The notes beneath the pieces were generated by a model. It was given only the letters and a program-made list of their open reading frames with translations, was not told the DNA's origin and made no database searches. Source: CAKRHR01 sp964423195 (lineage in GTDB: Bacteria > Bacillota > Clostridia > Lachnospirales > Lachnospiraceae). From it: a stretch of DNA of 55,171 nucleotides. Below are positions 16,133-24,808 of the stretch, piece after piece (within the stretch, counting starts at the first letter, position 1; each line of letters begins with the position of its first letter). The position numbers and the translations under genes were made by a program. The DNA lies in contig CAYRDY010000004.1 of assembly GCA_964423195.1 (NCBI GenBank), forward strand, positions 1-55,171, read 5' to 3'.

Positions 16133-17451
16133 CGCAAACCCCTCCCCATGATGATTCCCTGCCGAGACGTGTGCCGTCGTCCGTGCGCACGGCGNNNNNN
16201 NNNNNNNNNNNNNNNNNNNNNNNNNNNNNNNNNNNNNNNNNNNNNNNNNNNNNNNNNNNNNNNNNNNNNNNNNNNNNNNNNNNNNNNNNNNNNNCCGACA
16301 TTGACCACCGGCACGCGTACATGCGCCCGCATCAATTCCATCAATTCATCTTTGTCAAATTCATACCCATATGCCGAAAACGGATTGATGGCCACTGCCG
16401 CCAGACGCACGGGCTCCAGCACTCGCAGGACAACGCCCTTGACGAAAAGTTTCTCGTAAACCGGAGGCGTGATCAAAATCTTACTGCCATCAGCGACAAC
16501 CAAAACCCGCTCTTTCACAGGCGCATTGGAGAGAAGCAGTGGCTGAAGCAGCGCGTCAGTGAGCGCGCCGGTGAAATAGATATACCTGCAGCCATCATTT
16601 TCTTTTTTGCGCAGCGCCGCGGGCAATTCTCGCGCCGACGACACGCCCGTCACCTCGCCGTCCGCCGTGCCAAGCAGAATCTTCCACGACGGTCTGATCG
16701 GATCATCTGATCCCGTTTTGTCATCCGCCGCGCCCCGCGCGGCTTCATCCGGACGCCTTCTGTCATCCGCAACGCCCCGCGCGGCCTCATCCTGTCTCGC
16801 CTCAGAAAAGCATTTCCACTCCCCGGCGGAAAAATCCCTGAAGGCCGCTGCAGCCGCCGCACAGTCCAGCTGCGGCGTGCCAAGGATTTCACAGCAATAG
16901 GCCGTGTGCGCGACCACCGTGTGAATATCCTTATGATACGAGGCGCCTGTGCAGAGGATGGCGGCCTCCGACACTCTCCGCGTGCAGAGTGTCTTTCGAC
17001 TGACAGCGCCGTCGATCAGCACCCGGCGCGCGCCGAGCGCCCGAAACATCTCCGAGACGGTCGCCAGCTGATCATTCATCGACGGCCCCGCCAACTGGAT
17101 ATTCCCGTCGCTTCTGGCGCGCAGCAGGATGACCTCGCCGAGAGGCGTCATGATGCCGGTCGTGGCCAGGATCTCCCTGGTGATATCGCACTGCTTCAGG
17201 AGCTGTGCGGCGGTCGCGATCAACGTCCCGGCACGGACATAGATGCCCGGCTTGCTCGTACCGGTCACGATATCCTTGGGCTCCCCGTCCCGCCCGATCG
17301 AGGTGACGGCGAGCGCCTCACCGCGCGCATCAAACTCGCGCAGGAGCTGATTAAATACCGTGGTCTTCCCCGCGTTCTTGCACATGCCGATCAGGGCAAC
17401 CGAGGCGTATGCCGAGACCAGATCGCTAATCCTTGCCATAAAAATCCCCAT
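16129..17451 (-). CDS. kamB: Lysine 5,6-aminomutase reactivase subunit KamB (interrupted by gap)
   Basis: P-loop protein that pairs with KamC in lysine-fermentation clusters. Walker A is GMCKNAGKTT near residues 22-31, followed by TSIGRDGE (about 50-57) and a TGxS switch-like run, giving a GTPase/kinase-like fold. Start choice: ATG 17451 or ATG 17439 (MARISDLV). Residues near 240-270 hold a tandem insert (DEAARGVADD / DEAARGAADD, 42-base period). A 100-N gap (16195-16294) interrupts the C-terminus, so about 385 residues before it are certain and the rest is not. It overlaps kamC by four bases. Confidence 0.8.
   Translation of the reverse strand: MGIFMARISDLVSAYASVALIGMCKNAGKTTVFNQLLREFDARGEALAVTSIGRDGEPKDIVTGTSKPGIYVRAGTLIATAAQLLKQCDITREILATTGIMTPLGEVILLRARSDGNIQLAGPSMNDQLATVSEMFRALGARRVLIDGAVSRKTLCTRRVSEAAILCTGASYHKDIHTVVAHTAYCCEILGTPQLDCAAAAAAFRDFSAGEWKCFSEARQDEAARGVADDRRRPDEAARGAADDKTGSDDPIRPSWKILLGTADGEVTGVSSARELPAALRKKENDGCRYIYFTGALTDALLQPLLLSNAPVKERVLVVADGSKILITPPVYEKLFVKGVVLRVLEPVRLAAVAINPFSAYGYEFDKDELMELMRAHVRVPVVNVXXXXXXXXXXXXXXXXXXXXXXXXXXXXXXXXXXRRAHGRRHTSRQGIIMGRGLR
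16195..16294. other. Assembly gap (100 N) inside kamB
   Basis: Exactly 100 N near the 3' end of kamB. The flanks show no shared sequence. The reading frame after the gap ends in an ATGA overlap with kamC, so the final 20 or so codons are probably genuine, but the number of missing codons is unknown. Confidence 0.98.
16721..16804 (-). repeat. 42-base tandem duplication inside kamB
   Basis: Two imperfect copies (16721-16762 and 16763-16804) encode DEAARGAADD-type and DEAARGVADD-type stretches. The period is a multiple of three, so the frame is kept. Each copy contains a CCCCGCGCGGC-type palindrome. Confidence 0.8.
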
Positions 17452-17618
17452 TCCGCCGCCCCTNNNNNNNNNNNNNNNNNNNNNNNNNNNNNNNNNNNNN
17501 NNNNNNNNNNNNNNNNNNNNNNNNNNNNNNNNNNNNNNNNNNNNNNNNNNNNNNNNNNNNNNNATGCCGAGACCAGATCGCTAATCCTTGCCATAAAAAT
17601 CCCCATTCCGCCGCCCCT
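17409..17618. other. Artefactual gap with 55-base overlapping flanks
   Basis: The 55 bases before the N run (17409-17463) are identical to the 55 bases after it (17564-17618). This is the signature of two contigs that share a k-mer-length end and were scaffolded without being merged. The true sequence almost certainly joins with one copy and no gap, so the kamB start region is complete and the apparent duplication is not biological. Confidence 0.9.
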
Positions 17619-17713
17619 CTTATCGGCGGCACAGATAATCACAAAAATATTCTCACACTAATTTCCAAGCCGCATCGCTGACACTGTCATCACAAAAAGA
17701 CATGAAAAAACAT

Positions 17714-19477
17714 CTACTCCCCAAGCACGACACTCGTCTGGCCGTCCAGCGTCAGTGTCGTGCCGTCCAATGTGGCGCCACCCGCGCCGATGACGGCATT
17801 TACAGTGGTAAACGTTTGATCCGTCGCCGTGGACAAGTCAAAGGTGATGGCGTCAGTGGTCGTATTGTGCAAAACCGCGACCGTGGTCCCCTCATAACTT
17901 GAGGTAAAGCCGCCGAGTTTCGTGTCGGCACAGTGGAGCGCGGTGTAGGTTCCGCGGGCGATGGCCGGGTTGGCCTTTCGGATCATGATCAGCTTCTTAT
18001 AATAGGAATAGAGGCTGTCCCCGTCACCGATCTGCTCAGAGACTGTGGCGCTGACGCGATTGTCTGGCTTATACGTCGTACCGACAGGATCCGCCACGGT
18101 ATCCCCGTCACCCCATTCCATCTTCAGCCGACGGTTGGCGTCGGTTTTGGCACCGCCACGTGAGCCGCAGAGCCCAATCTCCTCGCCGTAATAGATAAAC
18201 GGCGACCCGGATGAGAGAAGGTAGAGATTCGCCGCCACCCGCATCTGCCCGCTCGCCGCGGTCAGGTAACCCGCCGCTCGGTCAGTGTCGTGGTTGGCGA
18301 TAAACGGGACAATCATCGCGTCCTCGCGAAGGGACTTCACATTCTCCACAAATGACTGGACATAGCTCGTGTAGGTATTGACATTCCCGGCTTTGGCCGT
18401 CTGAGCGATGTAGCCGGAAGTCTGGGCGCCGGTGAAATTGAAACAGTTGAGCGCCGGATAATAGCGGTCAGTGATCGAGTCGCTGTCCCACACCTCCGCC
18501 ACCGTGTAAATGTCCGGCTTGATTTTTCGAAGTTCATCCATGTACCACTGCCAGAACTCGGCACTCTTCTCGTTGTCGCCGAGGTAGATGTACTTGGCGG
18601 CGTCAAAGCGAAAGCCGTCAACGCCCAGGTCAAGATAATACTTCGCGATGTCCAGCGCCGCCTGCCGCACGGCCTCGTTGTCATAATTGAGTTCCGGCAT
18701 GTTGCTTGAGAAATTGCACTCATAGAAATCATCGGTGCCGGCGAGCAGTTTAAAGGCGCGGTCGTTAGGCTCATCCTCCCCGGCGGAATAGTACGTATAA
18801 TAATCATAGTACGGGTCGTCGGTGTCATCGTTTTGATGCGCGGCGACAAAGGAAGTATACCAAGGATTTTCGGTGCCGGTGTGATTGAGCACCAGGTCCA
18901 GAATCACCTTGACATTCCGCTCGTGGCAGAGATCCAGCAACTCCTTGAGATCCTCCTCGGTGCCGAAATCGGGGTCAATGGTGTAGTAATCATCCACATC
19001 ATATTTGTGATAGCTCCTCGATTTGAAAATCGGGGAGAGCCAGATTCCCTCCACGCCCAGGCTGGTGCCTGAATCCTCCCTGCCGTCGTTTAGGTAGTCC
19101 ATCCGATTGATGATGCCGCGCAGATCACCCACGCCGTCCCCGTTGGAATCGGAGAAGGATCCGACAAAGATCTCGTAGAACACCCGATAATTGTCCTCGC
19201 TCGGAACAGCCGCAAGACAGGCGGGATCGTCGATCACCGCTTCTCCATTCTCATTCAGCAAATACTTTCCGGTGGTATCCCTTGCCAAATTCTCTCCCTC
19301 CCCGCCAGTGCCCTGTGCAGGAGTCTCTCCCGACGCAGCCGTTTCCTGTCCTGCATTTTCTCCCGTCCCAACGCCCGGCGTGTCCTCATCGCCGGATCTG
19401 GCACAGCCAAAGCAGAAAACGCAGCAGACAGCAAGCAGCAAGCCAGAGAAAAACACCCCCTCAACCCTTCTTCTCAT
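17714..19477 (-). CDS. Alpha-amylase family lipoprotein (GH13)
   Basis: Secreted, lipid-anchored alpha-glucan hydrolase of 587 residues. The signal peptide ends in a lipobox with Cys25 (FGCAR), then a Gly/Glu-rich linker. The (beta/alpha)8 core starts at YEIFVGSFSDSNGDGVGDL. Conserved GH13 regions are visible: DLVLNHTG, GFRFDAAKYI (nucleophile Asp), TVAEVWDS (acid/base Glu) and FIANHDTDR (third Asp). A beta-rich C-domain follows. It is the last gene behind the maltodextrin importer, so it likely makes oligosaccharides outside the cell for that importer. Confidence 0.9.
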   Translation of the reverse strand: MRRRVEGVFFSGLLLAVCCVFCFGCARSGDEDTPGVGTGENAGQETAASGETPAQGTGGEGENLARDTTGKYLLNENGEAVIDDPACLAAVPSEDNYRVFYEIFVGSFSDSNGDGVGDLRGIINRMDYLNDGREDSGTSLGVEGIWLSPIFKSRSYHKYDVDDYYTIDPDFGTEEDLKELLDLCHERNVKVILDLVLNHTGTENPWYTSFVAAHQNDDTDDPYYDYYTYYSAGEDEPNDRAFKLLAGTDDFYECNFSSNMPELNYDNEAVRQAALDIAKYYLDLGVDGFRFDAAKYIYLGDNEKSAEFWQWYMDELRKIKPDIYTVAEVWDSDSITDRYYPALNCFNFTGAQTSGYIAQTAKAGNVNTYTSYVQSFVENVKSLREDAMIVPFIANHDTDRAAGYLTAASGQMRVAANLYLLSSGSPFIYYGEEIGLCGSRGGAKTDANRRLKMEWGDGDTVADPVGTTYKPDNRVSATVSEQIGDGDSLYSYYKKLIMIRKANPAIARGTYTALHCADTKLGGFTSSYEGTTVAVLHNTTTDAITFDLSTATDQTFTTVNAVIGAGGATLDGTTLTLDGQTSVVLGE

Positions 19478-19563
19478 CCCCTTCCCCCCCTGTATGTTAA
19501 ACGCGCCGTGGCCGCATCCCGCCCACGGCCCCTTTCTTATATCTCAAGATTTTTTCGTTCGCC

Positions 19564-20685
19564 TTATACCAGCAGATTCTCCTCAGTCTCAGGATTGAAG
19601 AAGTGCATGGCCTTGCTCCCAAAGGTGATATGCAGTTCATTGCCGCTCACCAGAGCATCGCGATCCCGACTGTCGAGATCCAGCGTAGGGATACGCACGA
19701 TCAGACGATTGCCGTCATTTGTATCCACATGGAGATGCAGCTCAGAACCCATCATCTCGTTGACGACCAGTTTACACGGAATCGCGTGTTCCGCCTCGTG
19801 TGAGATCGTGATGTGCTCCGGACGGACACCCAAGCGAATCTCACCAGGTTTGGCGTGGTGATCGGCGAGCATCTGCCCCTTCTCACCATCGACCAGAATC
19901 TTGGCGCCAAACGGGGTGACATAGTATTTGCCTTTTTCCAGCAGCAGCTGCGTCTTGATGATATTCATCTTCGGCGAGCCGATGAATTCGGCCACGAACA
20001 GGTTCTTCGGCATCTCAAACACCTCGGTCGGCGTGCCCACCTGCATGATGTAGCCATCCCTCATGATCACGATGCGGTCGCCCAGGGTCATGGCCTCCGT
20101 CTGGTCATGGGTGACATAGATGAATGTCGTGTCCAACTGCTTGCGCAGCAGGATGATCTCGGCGCGCATCTGGTTTCTGAGCTTTGCGTCCAGGTTGGAG
20201 AGCGGCTCATCCATCAGGAAGACCTTGGAATCACGAACCATGGCGCGGCCGATGGCGACACGCTGCCTCTGCCCGCCGGAAAGCGCACGCGGCTTGCGCA
20301 TCAGATACTCAGTAATGCCCAGAACTTCCGCCGCCTTGGTGACCTTCTCATAGATCACGTCCTCTTTCATCTTCTGCAGGCGGAGCGAGAAGGCGATATT
20401 GTCATACACCGTCATGTGCGGATACAGCGCGTAATTTTGGAAAACCATGGCGATGTTGCGGTCTTTCGGCTGCAGATCATTGACCACCTCGCCGTCGATC
20501 TCCACTGTGCCGCCGCTGATGTCCTCCAGGCCCGCGATCATTCGCAGCGTGGTCGATTTTCCGCAGCCGGATGGACCGACGAACACAACAAATTCCTTGT
20601 CCTTGATCTCCAGGTTGAAATCGTGGACGGCTACCACATTATTGTCATATACCTTTTTGACATCGGTTAATTTTACACTTGCCAT
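19564..20685 (-). CDS. msmX: ABC sugar importer ATP-binding protein (MsmX/UgpC type)
   Basis: Cytoplasmic ATPase of carbohydrate importers, 373 residues from ATG 20685. A GTG 12 bases upstream is in frame but overlaps the ribosome site. Walker A GPSGCGKST, Q-loop VFQNYALYPHMTV, signature LSGGQRQRVAIGRA, Walker B VFLMDEPLSNLD and the H-loop THDQ are all present. The C-terminal third is the TOBE/regulatory domain. It directly follows malG; MsmX-type ATPases often also energise other importers, so it could serve the LplBC system near 39 kb. Confidence 0.93.
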   Translation of the reverse strand: MASVKLTDVKKVYDNNVVAVHDFNLEIKDKEFVVFVGPSGCGKSTTLRMIAGLEDISGGTVEIDGEVVNDLQPKDRNIAMVFQNYALYPHMTVYDNIAFSLRLQKMKEDVIYEKVTKAAEVLGITEYLMRKPRALSGGQRQRVAIGRAMVRDSKVFLMDEPLSNLDAKLRNQMRAEIILLRKQLDTTFIYVTHDQTEAMTLGDRIVIMRDGYIMQVGTPTEVFEMPKNLFVAEFIGSPKMNIIKTQLLLEKGKYYVTPFGAKILVDGEKGQMLADHHAKPGEIRLGVRPEHITISHEAEHAIPCKLVVNEMMGSELHLHVDTNDGNRLIVRIPTLDLDSRDRDALVSGNELHITFGSKAMHFFNPETEENLLV

Positions 20686-20706
20686 ATATGATTGCACTCC
20701 CTTCTT

Positions 20707-21582
20707 TTAACCCTTGACAGCGCCGCCGGTCACGCCCTCGACATAGTACTTCTCCAGACACAGGAACAGGATCGTCACAGGTACCGCGACGATCACGCCG
20801 CCGGCGCAGAATGTGGTGTACATTCTTGAGATCTGGTCGTTGGACAGCCAGCTGTACATACCGACAGCCACGTTGTAGCCCGCGGAGGTACCGAACGCCA
20901 CATAGCGCGCGAAGACGAAGTCACCCCACGGTGCCATGAACGCGGTCAAAATGGTATAGATGACAATGGGCTTCGCCAGAGGGAGTATGATCTTATACAG
21001 CACCTGCAGGCGAGTCGCCCCGTCCACTCTTGCCGCTTCATCCAGCGACTTCGGGATGGTGTCAAAAAATCCTTTCGAGACATAGTAGCCCATGCCCGAA
21101 GACGCGACATAGACCAGAATCAAACCGGGCACAGCGTTTGCCTGAGTCAGACCCATGTCACTGAGCACACGGTAGAGGATGATCATCGTGAGCATCCCAG
21201 GGAACATGCCGAGAACCAACATGAACTGCATGAGCGGTTTCCTCATCTTAAAGCGGAAACGGGAAAGCGTATAGCTCATGCAGAGCACAATAATTGTCTG
21301 CAGCACCGACACAACTATGGCGATGAAGAAAGTGTTCAGATACCAGATTTTGAAATCGGAATTCCACAGGTTGATATAGTTTTGAAGTCCCCATTGATGC
21401 GGGATGACATAACCGACCTGATAGGTGGATTCCACACGGAAGGATTGCAGAAGGATAAAGACAAATGGCAGCAGCCAGATGACACTGATGATGATCAACA
21501 GAGTGTAAATCGCGGTATTGCTGATACGATTGACTGCTTTGAGGCCCATATGCCGTTTGATTGTTGTATCATTCTTAGCCAT
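20707..21582 (-). CDS. malG: Maltodextrin ABC transporter permease (MalG type)
   Basis: Membrane permease of 291 residues with six predicted helices and the EAA loop EAARVDGATRLQVLYKIILPL (about 190-210), which couples to the ATPase. It follows malF with a one-base TAATG overlap and ends 21 bases before the ATPase gene in the same frame. The VGMYSWLSNDQ region and MalF partner point to maltose or maltodextrin, but substrate is inferred from the adjacent amylase. Confidence 0.88.
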   Translation of the reverse strand: MAKNDTTIKRHMGLKAVNRISNTAIYTLLIIISVIWLLPFVFILLQSFRVESTYQVGYVIPHQWGLQNYINLWNSDFKIWYLNTFFIAIVVSVLQTIIVLCMSYTLSRFRFKMRKPLMQFMLVLGMFPGMLTMIILYRVLSDMGLTQANAVPGLILVYVASSGMGYYVSKGFFDTIPKSLDEAARVDGATRLQVLYKIILPLAKPIVIYTILTAFMAPWGDFVFARYVAFGTSAGYNVAVGMYSWLSNDQISRMYTTFCAGGVIVAVPVTILFLCLEKYYVEGVTGGAVKG

Positions 21583-23126
21583 TATTGGAAATCCTCCTCA
21601 TTCTTTATTGACGGCAGCACGTTGTACACGATCAGAGATATGACAGCGACTACCACAAACACCATGATGCCGACCACTGACGCCAGATAGTACTGGGACT
21701 CCGCGCCGGTGGTGATCTTGAACAGCCACGTAATCAGCAAATCTGTATATCCGACCGAACCCGCTGCACCGGATGCCGCCGGATTGGTGGGCCCGCCTCC
21801 TGTCAGCAGATAGATGACATTGAAGTTGTTCATATTGCCTGTAAACTGCGTGAGCAGATAAGGACCGGTGACGAACAGCATATAAGGAAGCGTGATCTTT
21901 CTAAACTGCTGCCACGCGTTGGCGCCGTCGATCTTCGCGGACTCATAGAGATCCGCAGGAATATTCATCAGGATACCTGAGGTAATCAACATCAGGTACG
22001 GGATACCGATCCAGATGTTGATAATGATCACGGTGATTCTTGCCCACGTAGGGTTCTCCCAGAATGGCAGCGGCTCCTTTATCCATCCCCAATCCATCAG
22101 TGTCAGGTTGATCAGGCCGTTTCTCGCAAACATCTTCGACACATACAAAAGTGAGATAAACTGCGGGATGGCAATCGTCATGACCAGGATGGTACGCCAT
22201 AATTTCTTGAGGCGAATTCCCTTCTTGTTGATCATCATGGCGACAAGCATGCCGAGGAAGTAGTTGGTGAAGGTGGCCAGAAACGCCCACATCAGCGTCC
22301 AAGTCAGAATCTCACCGAAGGTGGCGGAATAAGACTGCCCGCCGGTCGAACCCGCCTTCGTCCACGAGAACAGGGTGTTGAAGTTGTCAAGCCCCACCCA
22401 TGTAAACAGGTTGTTCGAGAAACCGTTGTGCGCGCCGTCATAGTTGGTGAAAGCCACCAGGATCATAAAGACAATCGGCAGCACCGTAAAGATAATGATG
22501 CCCGTCATCGGCAGCGCGAGCAGTGTCGCGTGGAACCGCTCGTCGACTAAGGAGCGCAGATCGTCTTTGCTGCTTTTGAGTTTCTTGCCGGAGCGGAGAA
22601 TGCTCTGCGCAATTTTATTTTGCCTGACATTCACGCGCCAAGTGTAGATGAACGCGATGATAAAGAAGATCGTTATGACGCCGTAAAGCAGGATCTTGAA
22701 GGAATTGTCATGGTAAACTGTCGTGTAAGAGTCCAAAACGGCATTGTACTCCTCTGTCGGCCCCTGATGGCCGAGGCTCGGAAGCATGGACAGCCAGTAC
22801 CAACCGGTCGTGACCATATAGAAGATAAAGACCACTTCCATCAGCAGGAACAAAAGGCCTCTCAAAACCTGTCCGCGGGCGATGCTGCCGAATCCCATCA
22901 CAAAGAAGGATGTCCTCGTCTTCCAATCGCCCTGGGTAAAGGTGTTTACGACGTCTTTGCAATCATTCACCACAGCCAGCGCACACTTTTTGATGCCAAT
23001 GCCGATCTTCTTGAAAAAATTAGCGAAGGCGCGCGGAATGCCGGCGAAAAACGAAGCACATTTGTAGGTAAATCTTTTCCCTTTACTAAGTGCCAGGTAT
23101 TCCAGATCAGTGTATGATTTCATCAT
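21582..23126 (-). CDS. malF: Maltodextrin ABC transporter permease (MalF type)
   Basis: Large permease of 514 residues with a long N-terminal extension: a cytoplasmic region, membrane helices (about 70-110 and 150-170) and a loop, then the six-helix core with the EAA loop ESAKIDGANAWQQFRKITLPY. The extension is longer than in most binding-protein-dependent permeases and resembles clostridial MalF. Two tandem ATGs (23126, 23123) follow a GGAG site; either may start. It partners MalG and the lipoprotein upstream. Confidence 0.88.
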   Translation of the reverse strand: MMKSYTDLEYLALSKGKRFTYKCASFFAGIPRAFANFFKKIGIGIKKCALAVVNDCKDVVNTFTQGDWKTRTSFFVMGFGSIARGQVLRGLLFLLMEVVFIFYMVTTGWYWLSMLPSLGHQGPTEEYNAVLDSYTTVYHDNSFKILLYGVITIFFIIAFIYTWRVNVRQNKIAQSILRSGKKLKSSKDDLRSLVDERFHATLLALPMTGIIIFTVLPIVFMILVAFTNYDGAHNGFSNNLFTWVGLDNFNTLFSWTKAGSTGGQSYSATFGEILTWTLMWAFLATFTNYFLGMLVAMMINKKGIRLKKLWRTILVMTIAIPQFISLLYVSKMFARNGLINLTLMDWGWIKEPLPFWENPTWARITVIIINIWIGIPYLMLITSGILMNIPADLYESAKIDGANAWQQFRKITLPYMLFVTGPYLLTQFTGNMNNFNVIYLLTGGGPTNPAASGAAGSVGYTDLLITWLFKITTGAESQYYLASVVGIMVFVVVAVISLIVYNVLPSIKNEEDFQ

Positions 23127-23147
23127 CTCACTCCTTTTAGAAAATTA

Positions 23148-23172
23148 GCCGGAGCCAGATGCAGGCTCCGGC
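23148..23172 (-). promoter_or_regulatory. Intercistronic hairpin between binding protein and malF
   Basis: A perfect nine-pair stem (23172-23164 with 23156-23148) and seven-base loop on the minus strand, followed by a weak T tract. Such hairpins commonly protect the abundant binding-protein mRNA and partly reduce read-through to the permeases. That role is inferred from position. Confidence 0.65.
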
Positions 23173-23221
23173 CAATTTGCCGTATATTTAATGATAAATG
23201 GTACTTGGATTTTACCTGAAA

Positions 23222-24583
23222 TTATTCAGCCGCAGCTTCGCCGCCGGAACCGGAGACCAAAGCCTGTGCGGCAGATTCATATTTCTCCAGCGATGCCTTG
23301 AGAGAATCGTCGGAGCCGTCACCCTCACGGATGTCTGTGCCGATAACCTTCGCGACATCCCACCATGAACCGTGAATATTCGGCTGCGGTATAGAGAACT
23401 CAGCCTGCGCGTTCAGAGCGGTCAGTGTCGGATCCGCGGTCACAGCCGGATCCTCAAGTGCTTCATTGTTTGACGGGCCCCAGCCGAACTCGTTGAAGCG
23501 CTCCAGCTGGCAGTCTTTGCCGGTGAGATACTGAGCAAGCTGATTGATCGCGGCGCCCTTGACAGCGTCCTCCTGCGGCTTCACGCCCAGCAGCTTGCAG
23601 CCGTTGTAGGAACCGATGTGATAGGACTGGCCGTCCACCTCGAAGGATGGCAGATCAGCGACACCAAAGTTCTCCTCGCCCAGCTGATCCATGATCGCCT
23701 GATAGTTCCATGTGCCGGTCACGACAACGGCGGAACCGCTCGCGAAATCGGCATTTGAAGAATTGACATAGCTCGTGGACTCGACGACCTTGCGGATACC
23801 CTTCGCGGCGATCAGGCCCTTGTCGGAATTCCAGTCATCATCCAGAGCGGTGAAATTGCCGCTTTCATCGGTGGTCCAATCGGAATGGCAGCCGACGCCG
23901 ATGAAGAAACCGGCGAGGTACCATGCGTTCTCAAGCTCGAATGAGATATTCTTTCCCGCTTCCTCGCAGTCGGCGATGATGGCTTCCAGACTGTCGACAT
24001 CCTCCTCCGGAATGACACTCTTGTCATAATACATGAAGTAGCCGTTGTCTGCGGTCAGAGGATACGCATACAGGTCACTGCCGGACTGAGCGGCTACAAG
24101 GGAAGCCTCGCTGTTGTTGGTATTTGCGAACTCGGTCGCCGCAACGCCGAGCTTGGTCAGCGCGCCGGCCTGCACCAGACGAGCCAGCTGATCCTGCGCG
24201 AAGAAATACAGATCAGCGCCGCCGGCGACATCGGTGATCATGTTGGTCGCCGCGTCAGCCTCGGACACAGGCTCCACTGTGGCATTGATGACAATGCCCT
24301 GATCGTTGGAGTCATTGAAATCCTGAACCTGCTGCTCTGTCAGAGCCTCTGCGGCCTCAGGCGCCCAGATCGTGACATCATAGGTGCCCTCAAGGCTGGC
24401 CTCTCCGCCGCCGCTCGGTGCCGCGGTCTCTCCGCCTTCCGTCTCGCCGCCGGCTGCAGGTGTGGTGTCCCCGCCAGCAGCAGGAGCTTGGGTCTCTCCG
24501 CCGCCATTATTTCCGCCACCGCCGCAGGCGGCAAGGCAAATCGTCATCGCCAAAGCGAGCATAACAGATAAAATTCTTTTCAT
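23222..24583 (-). CDS. malE: Maltodextrin-binding lipoprotein (MalE-like)
   Basis: Extracellular solute-binding protein, 453 residues from ATG 24583, which lies seven bases after AGGAGG (an ATG six bases upstream is too close). The signal peptide ends at LAAC (Cys20), then a Gly/Ala/Pro/Thr linker. The mature part has the cluster-1 binding fold with WAPEAAEALTEQQVQDF at the start. It lies first in a five-gene unit with MalF, MalG, MsmX and amylase, so maltodextrin is the likely ligand. Confidence 0.88.
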   Translation of the reverse strand: MKRILSVMLALAMTICLAACGGGGNNGGGETQAPAAGGDTTPAAGGETEGGETAAPSGGGEASLEGTYDVTIWAPEAAEALTEQQVQDFNDSNDQGIVINATVEPVSEADAATNMITDVAGGADLYFFAQDQLARLVQAGALTKLGVAATEFANTNNSEASLVAAQSGSDLYAYPLTADNGYFMYYDKSVIPEEDVDSLEAIIADCEEAGKNISFELENAWYLAGFFIGVGCHSDWTTDESGNFTALDDDWNSDKGLIAAKGIRKVVESTSYVNSSNADFASGSAVVVTGTWNYQAIMDQLGEENFGVADLPSFEVDGQSYHIGSYNGCKLLGVKPQEDAVKGAAINQLAQYLTGKDCQLERFNEFGWGPSNNEALEDPAVTADPTLTALNAQAEFSIPQPNIHGSWWDVAKVIGTDIREGDGSDDSLKASLEKYESAAQALVSGSGGEAAAE

Positions 24584-24627
24584 GTTCATACCTCCTAAAA
24601 ATTTTTTGACAATACCTGTCTAAGGTC

Positions 24628-24658
24628 AGCGGCCATGGGCGCCCATGACCACCGCTGC
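24628..24658 (-). promoter_or_regulatory. 5'-terminal hairpin of the malE transcript
   Basis: CAGCGG/CCGCTG (24658-24653 with 24633-24628 on the minus strand) encloses a CATGGGC/GCCCATG palindrome. It starts about five bases after the predicted transcription start. It has no T tract, so it is more likely an mRNA-stabilising element or operator than a terminator. Confidence 0.6.
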
Positions 24659-24669
24659 CTTATATATAA

Positions 24670-24697
24670 ATTATAGCAAAAAGAAAATTATTTTCAA
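24670..24697 (-). promoter_or_regulatory. Promoter of the maltodextrin operon
   Basis: TTGAAA (24697-24692), a 16-base spacer and TATAAT (24675-24670) preceded by TGC (extended -10) on the minus strand. The region up to 24808 is AT-rich with no further gene. Confidence 0.82.
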
Positions 24698-24808
24698 TAG
24701 TTTTTTTTGAATTTTCTTCTAACATTGACTATTTTTTTGTAAAAGTTCAGATATTTATGATGGCAATTTCTGAAAAAAAGCTATAAAATATATGTCTATT
24801 GCGGCATT

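Noticed and set aside
17409..17618. Genuine tandem duplication at the kamB start
   Set aside because: Identical 55-base ends flanking an N run are typical of unmerged overlapping contigs.
19813..20670. Long plus-strand reading frame opposite the ABC ATPase gene
   Set aside because: It is the complement of a well-conserved ATPase with all motifs; no ribosome site or protein family on the plus strand.
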